A stretch of 64,000 bases of DNA, taken from Lunularia cruciata (taxonomy: Eukaryota; Streptophyta; Marchantiopsida; Lunulariales; Lunulariaceae). Below the pieces are notes generated by a model, which saw only the letters and a program-made list of their open reading frames with translations, did no database searches and had not been told where the DNA came from. Of this stretch, positions 9,238 through 21,260 are shown in pieces. Position 1 is the first letter of the stretch. Each line of letters starts with the position of its first letter. A program made the translations under genes and the position numbers. The stretch spans positions 23,560,001 to 23,624,000 of the forward strand of contig OX419760.1 in assembly GCA_948567375.1 (NCBI GenBank). Direction: 5' to 3'.

Positions 9238-10403
9238 TGTAACAATATGGAGTTTAGCGATGAAGTCAGTCAGGCTCACGAAGTAGCACATAAGACAAAT
9301 TAGCCTAGAATATTCCGGAAGTATCTAGGAAGCTTCTTGGGAAGCTTCCCGGTTAGCTTAGCTTGCACCTTAAGTAAGTAGCTTCTAGAAGGAAGCTTCT
9401 AGAAGCTTCCAACTAGCTTAGCTTGCATGCCAAATAGGCGGCTTCTAGAAGGAAGCTTCTTGAGAAGCTTCCTAGTTAACTTGGCTTGCACTGTAAGAAA
9501 GTGGCTTGAGGAAGCTTCTTGAGAAGCTTCTCAAGGGTCTTGTATGCTACTGTAATACCAAGGGTTAGCCATATGATCTAGATGTGAAATTTGGTTTGGT
9601 AACATCTAGAATGATGTTATACATGATGGTCAAAATAGATCAGATAGAAGTATCACCAAAAGAGTACTTCTACTAATAAGGCAGAAACCGAAATAGACTT
9701 GAGAACCTTACAACCAATAGCTAGGCATATGATTTAAAGGTGAGAATTGGTTTGGTAACATCTGGAAGGATGCTACACATGATGGACTAAACAGATCAGA
9801 AAGAGGTATCACCAAAAGGGGACTTCTACTAATAGAGTAGGAACCGAAATATGCCTAAAATCTTTGAAGGCAATTTCGGAGGCCTAAACGGATGAATTAG
9901 GCCTTGAAAATGTGCAGATTCCCTCTCCAATGGAGGAAAGGCTAGCCTTTCCTACCCTCTGCTTTGTCTCGTCAAGAGCTTTCCAACGGTACCTTACGTG
10001 ATTCTGAGATTCCTACAGGAAGATTCCCTAAAAGATTCCCTCCAGTCAAAGCTTGTTTGACCAACCAGATAGGACCTAGACCAGACAAGTCACCCATCCA
10101 AGTAAGTAATCCAAGGGTGGAGCTTGCTTACATGTCACCTATCTGTGTCCCTAATCCTATGGTGGAGCTTCCTTGGAGGAGATCCTCTTTGTCTATATAA
10201 TAAAGAGAAGGTGCTCCCTTGGGGCATCGAATGTTTGAGTGTGCAATTTGTGTTTTCTCTCTTCTCTTGTCCTCGGAGTATTACAGCTACCTATAAATAC
10301 CAAAGCCAAAGCTCATGCTAGGCATTTGGAGTTTTCCCTCATTCAAGTGTCCCAATGTGAGTTTCCATTCTCCTATTTCTCTCCTTGGTTTTGGTCTTTT
10401 ACA
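9238..10403 (+). repeat. 3' LTR of element C, split by solo LTR D
   Basis: The LTR halves are 9238-9550 and 10291-10403 (10286-10290 is the duplicated target site). The left half keeps both heat-shock arrays (9308-9320, 9392-9409); the right half starts just before the TATA box. The D insertion therefore separated the U3 enhancer region from the TATA box. Confidence 0.93.
9551..10285 (+). mobile_element. Solo LTR D (735 bp) of the element B family
   Basis: It starts TGTAATAC and ends GTATTACA (8-bp terminal inverted repeat) and is flanked by the perfect 5-bp duplication GCTAC (9546-9550 and 10286-10290). It matches both LTRs of element B throughout but keeps the TG start that B has lost. No internal region is present, so it most likely arose by recombination between two LTRs of a complete insertion. 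It is the youngest event in the nest. Confidence 0.95.
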
Positions 10404-10769
10404 GGTGGACCAATACCAATGGAATTGGGCAACCTTTGATTTCAAGATCGAGGAGCACAATTGCTTCAAGAAGAGCATGGACGGTTAGAAGAACAAAGAG
10501 ATGGAGTCCCACAAGGAGAAGGAACTCAAGGAGAACAATGCCGTTGTTACAATTGTGGCCGTATTGGGCATATATCTACCAACTATCACACTTGTTTCCC
10601 TAGAGGCCCTTGGCCTTTGTACAAGCAATCTTTGAACAACATGGAGAGGTGCATTAAAGAGGAGGAGGTGGAAATCACTTTGGAAAACAAACATTGCAAA
10701 TAAATGTACCTCATAGCCTTATTGGCTCAATAAGGAAGCAGAGAAGCGAGGGAAGGAAGAAGACTAACG

Positions 10770-11115
10770 CGCAAAGATCTTGAAAGGCAACCTCACAATT
10801 GATTGTCGTGAATGGAGTACTAGAAGGAAATCAAGTGAGAGTATTAATAGATCCAAGAGCAACAAAGAATTTCTTGTCTTGCTCTGTTGCAATAAGATTA
10901 GGAATGGATCTAGAGAGAGATGAGAGTGAAGAAGTAGAGTTACCTAACGGGCAAACAAAGAGGATTGAATCATTTCCTAGACGAGTAACACTCTTTGTAG
11001 GAGAATATCAAAAAGCAATTAAGTAGAAAGTGATACGATTAGCTCGTTATGATGCAATCTTAGGCATGCCATGGATGGAGCATTACAACCCTATGGTAGA
11101 TTGGAGGAAGAAAAT
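10770..11115 (+). pseudogene. Element B aspartic protease region, active site lost
   Basis: Reads VLIDPRATKNFLS at about 10835-10875, where family members have Asp-Ser/Thr-Gly-Ala-Thr. The Asp-Pro-Arg in place of Asp-Ser-Gly removes the catalytic triad. The second motif, DAILGMPWME, is intact near 11050. A TAG at 11024-11026 interrupts the frame. Confidence 0.75.
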
Positions 11116-11269
11116 AGTGAGAACCCACCAATGGTCACTCATTGCGGTTAAAGAGAAATCACACAAGCAAGAATTACCTCTATATGTCATAGGGACGGCA
11201 ACTATTTGTAAGACCAATAGATGTTTCATGGGTCTAATAAGAGAAGTCTAGAGTGCACAACTTGATGGA

Positions 11270-12650
11270 AAAATTCCTGAGAAATAGAAGGATGTGGTGG
11301 ATGAGTTTCAAGATGTCTTTCCTGACGATCTACCCTCAGGATTACCGCCAAAAAGGAGAGTAGATCATAAAATTGAGACACTCTTGAGGAAGACACCTCC
11401 TTGTAAGGCCCCATATCGCCTATCACCTCATGAGTTGGAAGACTGTAGGATTCAAATTGAGGAGATGCTGTAGAAAGGGTTCATCCAACATAGCATATCA
11501 CCATATGGGGCTCCTGTCTTGTTTGTGAAGAAGAAGGACGGTACAATGCGCATGTGCATTGATTATTGGGGTTTCAATCAACAAATAGTGAAGAAAAAAT
11601 AACCCTTACCTCGTATGGATGACTTGTTTGATCAACTCCATGGAGCAAGATACTTCACCAAATTGGACTTGCGAAGTGGTTACAATCAAATCCAAATTGC
11701 AGAGAAGAATGTGTACAAAGTTGCCTTTCAAACCAAGTATGGCCACTTTGAGTATCTTGTGATACCTTTTGGCCTCACCAATGTACCTACCACTTTCATG
11801 AGTCTAATGAATGACATATCTTGTTCATACTTGGATAAGTCTGTTATTGTCTTCTTGGAAGACATCTTAGTACATAGTAGCACAATGCCGGAACACAAAC
11901 AACATCTATGAGAGGTCCTCTAGATTCTAAGACAGAATTGATTGTATGCCAAAATCTCAAAGTGCGAGTTTGGCAAGTATGAAGTAGATTACTTGGGTCA
12001 TAGAGTAAGTGTAGAAGGCATTCAAGTATTGACGGATAAAATAGAGGTCATTCAAAAATGGAGTGCCCTAGAAGATCAGACTCAACTCAAGAGCTTCTTG
12101 GGGTTGACGGGATTCTATCATAGATTTGTCAAGGACTTCTCTAAGGTTGCATAGCCTTTAATGGTACTACTTGGCAAGAGGAAGAAGTGGACATGGGGAA
12201 CCACACAAGATTTGGCCTTTCAAGAATTGAAAGCCACCTTGCTACATGCACCAATCTTGAAGTAGTATGACCCAAAACTTCCAATCAAGTTGGCTATAGA
12301 TGCATCAAGCGTAGCAATAGGAGCAGTCTTACAACAAGAGTGGCATGACAGATGACATCCAATTGCATATTTCTCTCAAAAGTTGTTACCGACAGAGCAC
12401 AACTACCAAACCATAGAACAAGAAGAGCTGGCCATCGTTCTGGCAACCAAGCATTGGAAGCACTATCTGGGCGAGAAGGCATTTGTAGTAGAGATAGACC
12501 ACAAACCTTCTAGTTTACCTCAAGATGCAAAGGATCTATCTCGTCACCAGATTTGGTGGGCAGAATGGTGACAATGCTTCAACATGACAATCACCAATGT
12601 GGAAGGTAAGAAGCAACTTGTAGATGCATTCACCCGCAAACAACTTGGTG
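11270..12650 (+). pseudogene. Element B reverse transcriptase and RNase H
   Basis: RT motifs in order: FPDDLPSGLP (about 11318), [13 protein letters not shown] (about 11502), LDLRSGYNQI (about 11665) and VFLEDIL (about 11848). In the last, the catalytic Asp-Asp reads Glu-Asp. Stops occur near 11472, 11600, 11910, 11923, 11938 and 12152. RNase H shows AIDASSVAIGAVLQQ (about 12295) and EIDHKP (about 12493). Most stops are transitions, but the TAA near 11600 is not. The enzyme would be inactive. Confidence 0.85.
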
Positions 12651-12799
12651 TAGAGTTTAAGATTAACCTTGAATTTTGGCAAGAGATTCTGGCTGTTACA
12701 AAACTTGATCCGCAGATTGTAGAAGCGCAATCATCCAAAGGTGTCACTAGCACCCAAGGACTCACTTTTTGTGATGGCAGATTATAGATCCCAAATGTC

Positions 12800-14075
12800 T
12801 CAAAATTACACACCACCATTCTAGCAAAATATCATGATTTGTCCATTGCAGGTCATGTTAGAGTGGACAAGACCTTGGATGCAGTCCAGCGCCATTACTA
12901 TTGGCCCAAGATGAGCAATGATATGATGGACTACATGCATAGTTGCCTACTTTGTCAACAGAACAAAGCTTCTAATCAAGCTCCTAAATGGGTCCTTCAA
13001 CCTCTCCCCACTCCTATCCAACCTTGGGAACAAGTGAGTATGGATCTCGTCTGTGAATTACCTAAGACCACCTCAGGGTTTGACTCCATCATGGTCTTTG
13101 TGGACCGGCTCAGCAAAATTTTTCATGTACGCCCTACCACCAAGGATGTGACTGCTCCACAAGTAGCTCAATTATACTTAGAAGCAATCTTCTCTCACCA
13201 TGGCTTGTCTAGAGTACTCATCACCAATAGAGGCATTCAATTCACTAGTTTGTTTTGGCGAACACTTTTTGGTTTCTTCAAAACCAAGTTGGCCATGTCC
13301 ATAGCTTACCACCCACAAATAGATGGAAAAATAGAGCGGGCTAATTGCACAATCGAAGATATGTTATGCGGCTTCACCTTAAAAGAGCAAGAGAGGTGGG
13401 ACACCATTCTCCCATTGGTGGAGCTTGCTTACAACAATTTAGTGAATACATCCACCTAGGTCACTCCATTCTTCCTCATGTATGGTGAACATCCCTTCAC
13501 ACCTTCTAGCTTGATGAAGATCCATCCAGTGGCTACCAAGGTCGATGCAATCAACACATTTATTTCTAGAATCCAACAAGGTGTGAAGAGTGCCAAGCAC
13601 AGATTACAGATTGCGCAAAATTGACAGAAGCAATATATTGATGCACATTGTAGGCACATGGAGTTCAATGTTGGGGATCAAGTGTGGCTATCGACAAGCA
13701 ACCTCACATTAGTTGGACCTTGTAAGCTCAGACCTTGTTTTATTGGGCCTTTCTTGATTCTTTGTCGAGTCGGCATTGTGGCCTATCCTTGAGCTACCAC
13801 CACACATGAAAATCCATCCAATGTTCCATGTTTTCCTACTACATAGATATGCTCCCCAATCAGGCCAGTATCATTCCACACAAAACATTTGACCTTGTTC
13901 GATACTCATTGAAAGCACAGAGGAATATGAAGTGGAGCATATTCTCCAAAAATGCATGCATGGTACTTGCCATCCACAAGTGGACTATCCAGTACAATGG
14001 AAAGATTGCTCCCTCTATGAAGCAACTTGAGAGCCTACTGCCAATTTGACACATGCATCGGTGTTGGTGCAAGCG
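12800..14075 (+). pseudogene. Element B integrase and chromodomain
   Basis: The zinc domain (HDLSIAGHVRVDKTL, then CLLCQQNK) lies at about 12833-12970. Catalytic positions: Asp in MDLVCELPKT is present, the second Asp reads Asn in ITNRGIQFT (about 13222), and Glu is present in IERANC (about 13335). The long open stretch 12839-13456 ends at TAG. The chromodomain starts at about 13915 (EEYEVEHILQKC) and ends with EAT-stop-EPTANLT near 14030, where the conserved Trp codon has become TGA. So two key residues were lost by G-to-A changes. Confidence 0.85.
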
Positions 14076-14127
14076 TTTGAGCAACAATTGCACAACAAGG
14101 ACGTTATGTCTTAAAAGGAGTGAGGTC

Positions 14128-14867
14128 TATAATATCAAGAGCTAGCCATATGATCTAGATGTGAAATTTGGTTTGGTAACATCTAGAATGATGTTATACA
14201 TGATAGTCAAAATAGATCAGATAGAAGTATCACCAAAAGAGTACTTCTACTAATAGGGCAAAAACCAAAATAGACTTGAAAACCTAAGAACCAATAGCTA
14301 GACATATGATTTAAAGGTGAGAATTGGTTTGGTAACACCTGGAAGGATGTTACACATGATTGACTAAACAGATTAGAAAGATGTATCACCAAAAGGGGAC
14401 TTCTACTAATAGAGTAGGAACCAAAATATGCCTGAAATCTTTGAAGGCAATTTTGGAGGCCTAAACGGATGAATTAGGCCTTGAAAATGTGCACATTCTT
14501 CCCACCAATGGACAAAAGCCTAGCATTACCTCCTTCCTTGCTTTGTCTTGTCGAGAGCTTTCCAACAGTACCTCACCATGTGATTTTGAGATTCCTACAA
14601 GAAGATTCCCTAAAAGATTCCCTCTGGTCAAAGCTTGTTTGACCAACCAGATAAGACCTAGACCAGACATGTCACCCATCCAAGTAAGTAATCCAAGGAT
14701 AGAGCTTGCTGACATGTCACCTATCTGTGTGCCTAATCCTATGGTGGAGCTTCCTTGGAAGAGATCCTCTTTGTCTATATAATAAAGAGAAAGTGCTCCT
14801 TTGGGGCATCGAATGATTGAGTGTGAAATCTGTGTTTTCTCTCTTCTCTTGTCCTCGGAGTATTACA
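14128..14867 (+). repeat. 3' LTR of element B
   Basis: It matches 1907-2643 and starts TATAATATC after a purine-rich tract (AAAAGGAGTGAGG, 14114-14126). It ends TATTACA; the next bases return to element A in the pre-gag/gag start region. Confidence 0.9.
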
Positions 14868-15150
14868 GCATTGCCACCACTGCTACTTCTCAATCAAACT
14901 CCCCACTTTCAATTATCTAAGTTAACATGTAGATGCAACATGTCCACTGCTTCTCCTAAGTTACAATTAAAAGTATCAATGGTTCATCTGACAAGGTGAT
15001 GGAGTACAAAAAATTCTACTTAAAGCATGAAACAATAAATTGTGTAAAATGATGCTTTGGTAATACATGGGCATAGAAATCCTATTGGTTTTGGAAAATG
15101 GATTTTGTGGTTCATAGATTCTATCCATCCCATTCCTACTCTAATTCCAA

Positions 15151-15445
15151 TGTAAAAGACCAAGGAGAGAAATAGGAGAGTGGAAGATTAGAGTGGAAGA
15201 TCACACTAGAACTCTTAAGTGAGAGAAACTATAAATGCCTAACTTGAACTTAGCTTAGGTATTTATAGGTAACTTGGGTCCAAGACTCCCAAGGAGCTTC
15301 CAAGGAAGGTTCCTTCTAGGAGCCACCTTACTTGGAAGGCAAGCTAAGCTAGCCGTCAACTTGGCATGCAAGTTACTCTACCCTTGGAAAGTTCCTAGAA
15401 GCTTCTCACTAAGAAGCTTCTAGGAACTTTAGAAGGGTAGAGCAT
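15151..15445 (-). repeat. LTR of element A (minus strand)
   Basis: The reverse complement matches the C LTR: it ends TCTTTTACA (15151) next to a primer site (TGGAATTAGAGTAGG on the minus strand), has TATAAATACC, and has GAAGCTTC blocks at 15390-15430 in its U3. The outer end cannot be placed; similarity fades after about 15445. Confidence 0.8.
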
Positions 15446-17001
15446 GTATTGAAGATCATTTGTAGTGAATTTTATGTGTTTTGCACCTACATGAATGAAA
15501 TATATATGTTTTGCATCTATATGATTGTACCTTTAGCTCAAAATCCACATTGATTGCATAACACTCTATTGTTCCTTTTAAGTCTCTTTCATTGTCATAT
15601 CTCTACCTTGCACAAGGTTGGTTGTTTAGGGTTCAGGATAATCAATCCAATTCTCAATTTTGTACTTGATTTGTCCAAACTGCTATTGAGAAGTCCAAAA
15701 AGATATGAGTCAAATGTGGAACAATGTGAGCTTTGTGGCTTATTCCCTCAAGGCCCATCTTTGGCTTTACACTCATGTTTTAATGACCATAACACAAGAG
15801 AGGAAGTCAACCAAAGTGAGAAGGGTATGAAATCAAATAGCTCATAGTAGTGGTATATCCAACATCTAATTTGAGCATTGTGAATAACATTGGATAAGAG
15901 AACTTCAAGAGAGACCAAATATAGTGCTATGGTAATTAACAAGAGCTGAGTTTTGGAGAACATTTTGCCAAAACATTAGCAAGATCCTCAACTTGTGTAA
16001 TGGGAGAAGATGTAATCCTTGCTATTATTTCTAGGGTGACCAATATATTAATAGTGTTAAACGTAAACACATGAACATAAGTACAAATATTCTCCAACAA
16101 ACAAGATAGGGTGGAAGTAATCAAATGATGGTTTGAGAAAACTAGATGTAGAACTTATAAGCATAGGTAGATTTGAATAGCTTTATAAATTTTAATAATA
16201 ATGAAAATGAAGAGCAAGACAAAACTTCTACCCTTTGGTTTGGAAGATCAACCATCACCTTAGAGTAGTATTTCTCTCAAAGATGCATGTGTGTTGCTAG
16301 CATATAATTTTAATTATCACATTGTAGAATCTTGCACACTAATGACTTGAAAAATCAACATTAAGATATATTTGTAGGGACTTGCTATTTCCACCACCTT
16401 ATTGTTATTTCCACCACAATTCTATAAATTAATCTACTCTAAACTTGTCTCCTTGTTGGAGTTTGGGGTTAAATGTGGTGGACGTAGAAAAAAGTGTGGT
16501 AGAAATATCAATTCCCTATTTTTAACCTTAGAAGATCTGCAGTTATTGGTATTATTACTAATTGGTGACAATCTAAGACCAAGAGGGTCAAGAGAAATTA
16601 TTTATAGATGGTGGTGCAATCAAGGTGGCACTTTCAAGCTAAAGTGACATTCTTGATGTTTCAAGTCTAGCCACAAGAATTATTTGAGGTAATCTTTTCT
16701 ATCTAGTACTTACTAGAGTTGATAGTATGCTTGCACGGATAATAAAACTGAAATTGCTCCAAAGTATACATTTGTAGATGGTCTAGAGTATACGTTTGTA
16801 GGAGGTCCAATTTTACAAAAGGATTGTCTCTTTTGACCTATTTATTATCAAAATAAAATCCTCTAAGTCCAACAATCCTCAAAGTACATTTAATTAGCTT
16901 TTCTTGGTTTAGGTGAGTGCAAACGAGCACTCTTTTTGCCAAAAGAGAAAGTCCAAACAAATCACAAGTCTTGAAGCAATTGTAAAATAAGTTAAACATT
17001 G
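15446..17001. other. AT-rich stretch with no recognised gene
   Basis: No recognisable protein motif on either strand. A local inverted pair (TATTTCCACCACA near 16405, TGTGGTAGAAATA near 16494) and a short ATGTTTTGCA(C/T)CTA(C/T)ATGA repeat near 15478-15525 are the only structure seen. It probably consists of decayed transposon DNA. Confidence 0.5.
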
Positions 17002-17420
17002 ATGGTTACCTTCCAATTCCATACATTTAATTGATAATGTGAGCCTTCTTGGTTATTTGTTATTTGTGCCAATTTTTTAATTTCTAAATCAATATGCATG
17101 CTAAAAGATGCTTAGTCAATATTTTTATTTTCTTATAGAATATTTATTGGAGATTGCAAGCCCCTATTTTTGGATTTTCTTCACTAATTTCTTGGTCCCT
17201 TTGCTTTAGTATATTCATGGTTACCTTCCAATTTTGTACATTTAATTGATAATGTGAGGCACTCTTACTTATTGGTTATTTGTACCAGTTTGTTAATTTC
17301 TAAATCAATTTGCATGTTAAATATTTTTATTTTCTTATAAAATATTTATTGGAGATTGCAAGCTCCATTGTTGTATTTTCTTCACTAATTTCTTGGTCCC
17401 TTTGCTCCAATGTATTCATA
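17002..17420. repeat. Tandem duplication, unit about 215 bp
   Basis: ATGGTTACCTTCCAATT begins both 17002 and 17217. The units stay alignable to TGTATTCAT near 17420, through the shared TTGGAGATTGCAAGC and TTCTTGGTCCCTTTGC, with small indels. No coding content. Confidence 0.85.
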
Positions 17421-20400
17421 TTCATTGTCTGCAAAAAGAGTAATAACAAATCTGACTATATTTTCTAATTTCCATCATGGTTGCATGTATGATTCCAAAA
17501 GACCATTGATCTCCAAAAATCAAAACAACTTATTTTGGGTTGAGAAGATTCTACTAAAAATGACCTAATAGTGGCTTGGAGAATAAAATTGGAATGTCTC
17601 TAGAGTAAACATCTATGAAAGGTCTAATTTCCCAAAAGTAATATCTAATTTGACTTCTTTATGGCCCAAATCTTCTAGTAGTGGTTGTGCCTATCTGTCA
17701 AACATAGTAGATAATGAGCTCACTTGATTGATTGTTCTAATCTATTATTATTATTGCTAGAGGTTGGAGTGCAACATCAAAAACAAGATGGTGTTGGAGT
17801 TATTTTGTGTGTCTTTATGCTTATGTGGTGGTGAGCATGAGTGACCACACAAAGGTATCAAGTTGGTACCACCATGGAATCCCCAAGGCCCAACATGGCC
17901 CACCCTCCTCCAACGCAACCCAACTCCCACCCCTTGAACCAACACCAAAGCTTGACACCAACCAAGGGTATTTTTATGATTTACAAACTTGTTAGGAGCA
18001 CTTTGTTAGGAGCATCTGATATAAATTTCTTTGAAAGGGATCACACCCTAATATAAAAGTCTTTAAAATAAATAACATTTTAACATAATCTAATCTAAAA
18101 TTCACTAAATTTCCATTGAGTATCTCATAATAGTATTATATCTCTTCTCTTTTTTAGTCCTACTAACTTAGTTGACAATGCTTCACACTTATTTATTGCT
18201 AAACTTAGTTACTTGTAACTATCCCAAAATTCCATTAATGACTAATATTCACGCTAGGATAGAAAAATGGATCATCATTCACAAAAATAAAATTGGTCTC
18301 TCTCCTCCAAGATTTATCAACATTCTTTTCTTCTTAGTTTCCTTTGGTGAATATAGAATTGCACTTGATACGTATACACAATTATTTTGGAGAATTTATG
18401 GCAATAGATTCAAAAATGACAATAAAAAGTGTGTTAAGGCTGGTCTTTTAAGGGATACCTATAGTGAAAATTTGTATATGCAACATATGCTAAAAAGAAA
18501 AAGCTAATATCAAGCACTATCAAGGATAACAACCAACATGGGATTCCTCATTCACTCACCAAATCTCTCACTTATTCTTAGAATCACCAATTTTCTTAGA
18601 ATCACCAATTCTCTGTTATGCCAAAGCTCTTCCAAAATGGTTCATAGATAAGACACTCCATATCTTTTGACTTAGTTGTCCTATCCTTGTATCTCATTTT
18701 CCAACTTTGTTTGGCATTTCTCAAAGAATGTCATCTTCTCAACTTCAACTTTGGATTTTTGCTTCTCCATCCTTGTTGCTTTGTTAGCTTCAATATTTTC
18801 TAATTCACACCTCTCTCTAGTTTTCATTGACTTGCTCTTTAATTTTGCATGATTTTCTCTGTCACCAAATAAATCTACAATTTTTGGGTTAGTTCAGAGA
18901 TAACTAGTTAAAAAATCATTTTTCTCTTTGGTTCTCCTTCAACTTCTCTTTCATAGTCTAATCTCTATTTACAAAAGAGGACTTCTTAATTGCACCCAAA
19001 TCATATTGCAACTTAAAATGAGTAAATTGACTCTCCTTCTCAAGACCATATGATCTACTTGGTACATTTGAAAACGGATAAAATTAGGTTGCTCTCAAAA
19101 ACAGATATTCTTTTGACATCATTTTGTATATCTTGAACTTAAACTCTACCTTTGGATAGATTTCTATTTTTTTTTACTTTGCCTCATCAATGTTATGATA
19201 TCTACCTCCTTTCAATGCCATATAATTAGCAAAACATGTGAAGAAATGTTAGTTCAACACCAAAATATATTGCAAATTCTAACAATATAAGGACAAATGG
19301 TTTAATTTGTCCAAAATGGTTATCTACCTACATTATAGTTCCCTTCCAAGGAGATCTTTCCTAGTACGTATGTCCTCCCACCCACTTATTAATTTTTAAT
19401 ATTTAATATATCTAGGTTATCATTTGTATAACTTCTATCTATTCACTAATTCTAGAAATCCTTTCTCATATTTCACCAAATAAGTTGCCATATAATTGAA
19501 TACAATGCCATTTTTTATTGCAAATAGAAATTGTGCTAGGCTTATCTCTTATCCAAGGATACCTCTAGTGAAAATTTGTATACAAAAATGAAGGAAAAGT
19601 CAATATCAAGTAGCATAAAAGATAAAAAAGAACACAAATAATTAATTTTCATTCATTTTCTAAATATCTCATTCTCTCCTTAAATCAGTCATTCCGTCTC
19701 TTATGTCAGAACTCCTCTAAAATATCCAATCAAGGAAGACTTCACCAATGTTAACATAAACTATCATTCACTTCTACTCATAAAATTATCCTTTAGAGGT
19801 AGAGGTGCCTCCCAGATCAAAACCGTAATGATATTAATATTAACTAGAGAATCTCATTCTTTGCTTAGCAAATGTAGTTTGGTACTTACAAAGCCTCGTT
19901 CCCGTTGCACAATCCACACTCCATTCTCACTACAAAATTGATGTCTCTCGTCTCCTAAGCCACTCTTTATATACTCACCAACATTACAATATTGATACCT
20001 CGGTATAAAATCCTTACTTTACCTAAAATACCCTAGGTAAAGAATCTTAGGAATTCTTTTCCTTGGATTCTTTTCCTTACATCTCTCCCTTTGAAAGCTT
20101 CCAAGCATATTTCCTAAAAATTTAGTACTTTTTCCTAATATAAAATTGCAATATATTCCAATGACAAGTCAGATATACCTAACTTTACTAACACCCTACC
20201 AAAGATGACCTAACTTGTTCAAGCCTATAGTATTTTGAAAGCTTTTATATACCAAGTTTATTTGACCATTCAAAACTTCAAGATGAAGATAGCATTCTAA
20301 CATAAAACTCCTTCCGAGGTCCAATCTAATGCAATCTAATTAAAAATTCACTAGGATTTAGTTTAAGTATCCAACAATCAAAATTTATTTAGTCCTTTCT

Positions 20401-20559
20401 TTCACTGGACTACGGTTGTTACCGTAAAGTCGGTGCATCTATAATATAAAGCATGCTTAATGCCTTACACGCTAAAGTAATATCTAAAGTAGTTATTCAA
20501 CTTGAAACTTCGAACCGATTTCTATTTAAACATTGTGATTGGAATTCATAGTTCACCAG
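17421..20559. other. AT-rich region with a diverged repeat pair, no gene recognised
   Basis: A segment at about 18395-18665 resembles 19505-19735: both hold GGATACCT(A/C)TAGTGAAAATTTGTATA, then a CATTCA ... CTCA(C/T)T ... CTT(A/C)TGTCA/ATGCCA region in the same order. They may be remains of LTRs or a diverged duplication. An open frame at 18172-18507 (111 codons) overlaps the first copy; it resembles no family and is probably spurious. Confidence 0.45.
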
Positions 20560-21260
20560 ACCTTCCGTCCCAAGCCAGACAGACATCCATGGTCTATATT
20601 TCTGAAGCAAACCCTGCGCCCACTAAAGTTACACATTTCCCAAGTGAACTTCCAAATCGATCGATGAAGATTTGGTGAGTCTGTTGAAAAATTCCCTACT
20701 TCAAAAGATTCCAAGTCGTTTCTCAGTTAACGAGATTAACAACGATTAATGGCCATGTTCCATGTGAATTTGGATATTTCAAGTATAGTAGAGAATATCA
20801 CAACATGAATTAATTGGTGTATTGTTAGTGAAACTTGGTGCGCCACAAAAGATACAGTTAATTGTTTCTGCCAACTTGGGGTACCGCTATGTCCAGATGT
20901 TAAAGTTCGTATATTATCCAATTTGAGCTGCGATAGACTGAAGTTAGAAGGAAAAAAAAACTATAGTCGTCCTTTCATGTGACAATGGATTTCACAAGCA
21001 TTACAATTTGAAACATCAAAACATTGGTTGCCAGCATCAGCTCACTCCATGTCCGGTATGACTCCTGGATTCCACATGGGAATACCTGCATTTACGGTGC
21101 CAAATATGGGGCCAATGGGGGTTTAAAATATGCGTTTTGGCCTTCTGTAAAGATCTCGTAAACTGGCGGTATGGGAGGTGCGGCAAACCTTCACGGTTGG
21201 GGTGCGACAGGTACCCAGATTAGGTTGCGGGAGGTCTTGCTTATTGTAAATCTATACATG
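20560..21260 (+). other. Gene-like island, possible decayed host gene
   Basis: It is less AT-rich than its surroundings. Plus-strand pieces with coding-like composition follow each other: from ATG at 20589 a stretch ending at a strong donor (GTGAGT, 20675); an open piece after 20815 (VKLGAPQKIQLIVSANLGY); then a Gly/Met/Pro-rich piece near 21030-21125 (MSGMTPGFHMGIPAF) and another Gly-rich piece near 21170 (GGMGGAANLHGW). No consistent spliced frame could be built. It may be a pseudogene or captured gene fragment; no family recognised. Confidence 0.3.

Larger units (their letters stand above)
4028..10403 (+). mobile_element. Element C: full-length chromodomain Ty3/Gypsy retrotransposon
   Basis: C runs from TGTAACAATATGG at 4028 to CTTTTACA at 10403, flanked by the 5-bp duplication GGTGG (4023-4027 and 10404-10408) in the gag of element B. 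Order: LTR, primer site, pre-gag ORF, gag with zinc knuckle, protease, RT, RNase H, integrase, chromodomain, polypurine tract, LTR. The chromodomain makes it a chromovirus. Its LTRs differ at roughly 13 of about 400 comparable bases by eye, plus one 11-12 base indel, so it is younger than A and E. A single 581-codon stretch of pol is still open. Stops elsewhere are mostly transitions. Its 3' LTR is split by solo LTR D. Confidence 0.95.
3242..10700 (+). pseudogene. Element B gag, interrupted by element C
   Basis: Gag starts at the ATG at 3242, runs to 4027 and resumes at 10409 after element C. An early stop (TGA near 3299) and frame changes around 3440-3750 break it. Residues encoded at about 3680-3960 fit the retrotransposon Gag core: an acidic/basic helical stretch with QEYVEACLDLQ, then FKRGLKEQIREEV. 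A zinc knuckle follows at about 10545-10590 (Cys-x2-Cys-x4-His), but the last Cys position reads Tyr, so the knuckle is damaged. Across the junction the frame reads Gly-Gly-Pro-Ile-Pro-Met-Glu, matching PIPMEI in the Gag of element C. It would have formed the particle shell and packaged RNA. Confidence 0.8.
1907..14867 (+). mobile_element. Element B: chromodomain Ty3/Gypsy retrotransposon, split by C
   Basis: B comprises 1907-4027 and 10404-14867. It has two LTRs of about 737-740 bases, a primer site, two small pre-gag ORFs, gag, protease, RT, RNase H, integrase and a C-terminal chromodomain, in Ty3/Gypsy order (integrase after RNase H). Gag resumes in the same frame at 10409 when element C and one copy of its target duplication are removed, which proves the nesting. 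B itself sits in element A. Its target duplication is no longer exact (about GATAT on the left, GCATT on the right), and both LTRs start TA instead of TG. Catalytic changes in protease, RT and integrase show it cannot move by itself. Confidence 0.92.
1..15445 (-). mobile_element. Element A: old minus-strand Ty3/Gypsy element, split by B
   Basis: Only 1-1906 and 14868-about 15445 belong to A; element B fills the gap. Read on the minus strand, A runs LTR (15151-15445), primer site (15138-15149), pre-gag region, gag (14868 down, then 1906 to about 1000), protease (about 930-600) and the start of RT, then leaves the window at base 1. Each part matches the same part of element C in order. The minus translation of the protease region parallels C at 5686-5877, and a decayed zinc knuckle lies near 1100-1200. 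Joining across B restores the gag start seen in C near 4713-4740. Many stops and indels show it is dead and the oldest layer of the nest. Confidence 0.85.

Noticed and set aside
17757-17995. Gly/Trp-rich and Pro/His-rich open frames on opposite strands
   Set aside because: Mutual shadows over a C-rich patch; no start context, domain or splice support.
18172-18507. 111-codon plus-strand open frame
   Set aside because: It lies in AT-rich repeat-derived DNA with a diverged second copy at 19.5 kb that is not open; no family match.
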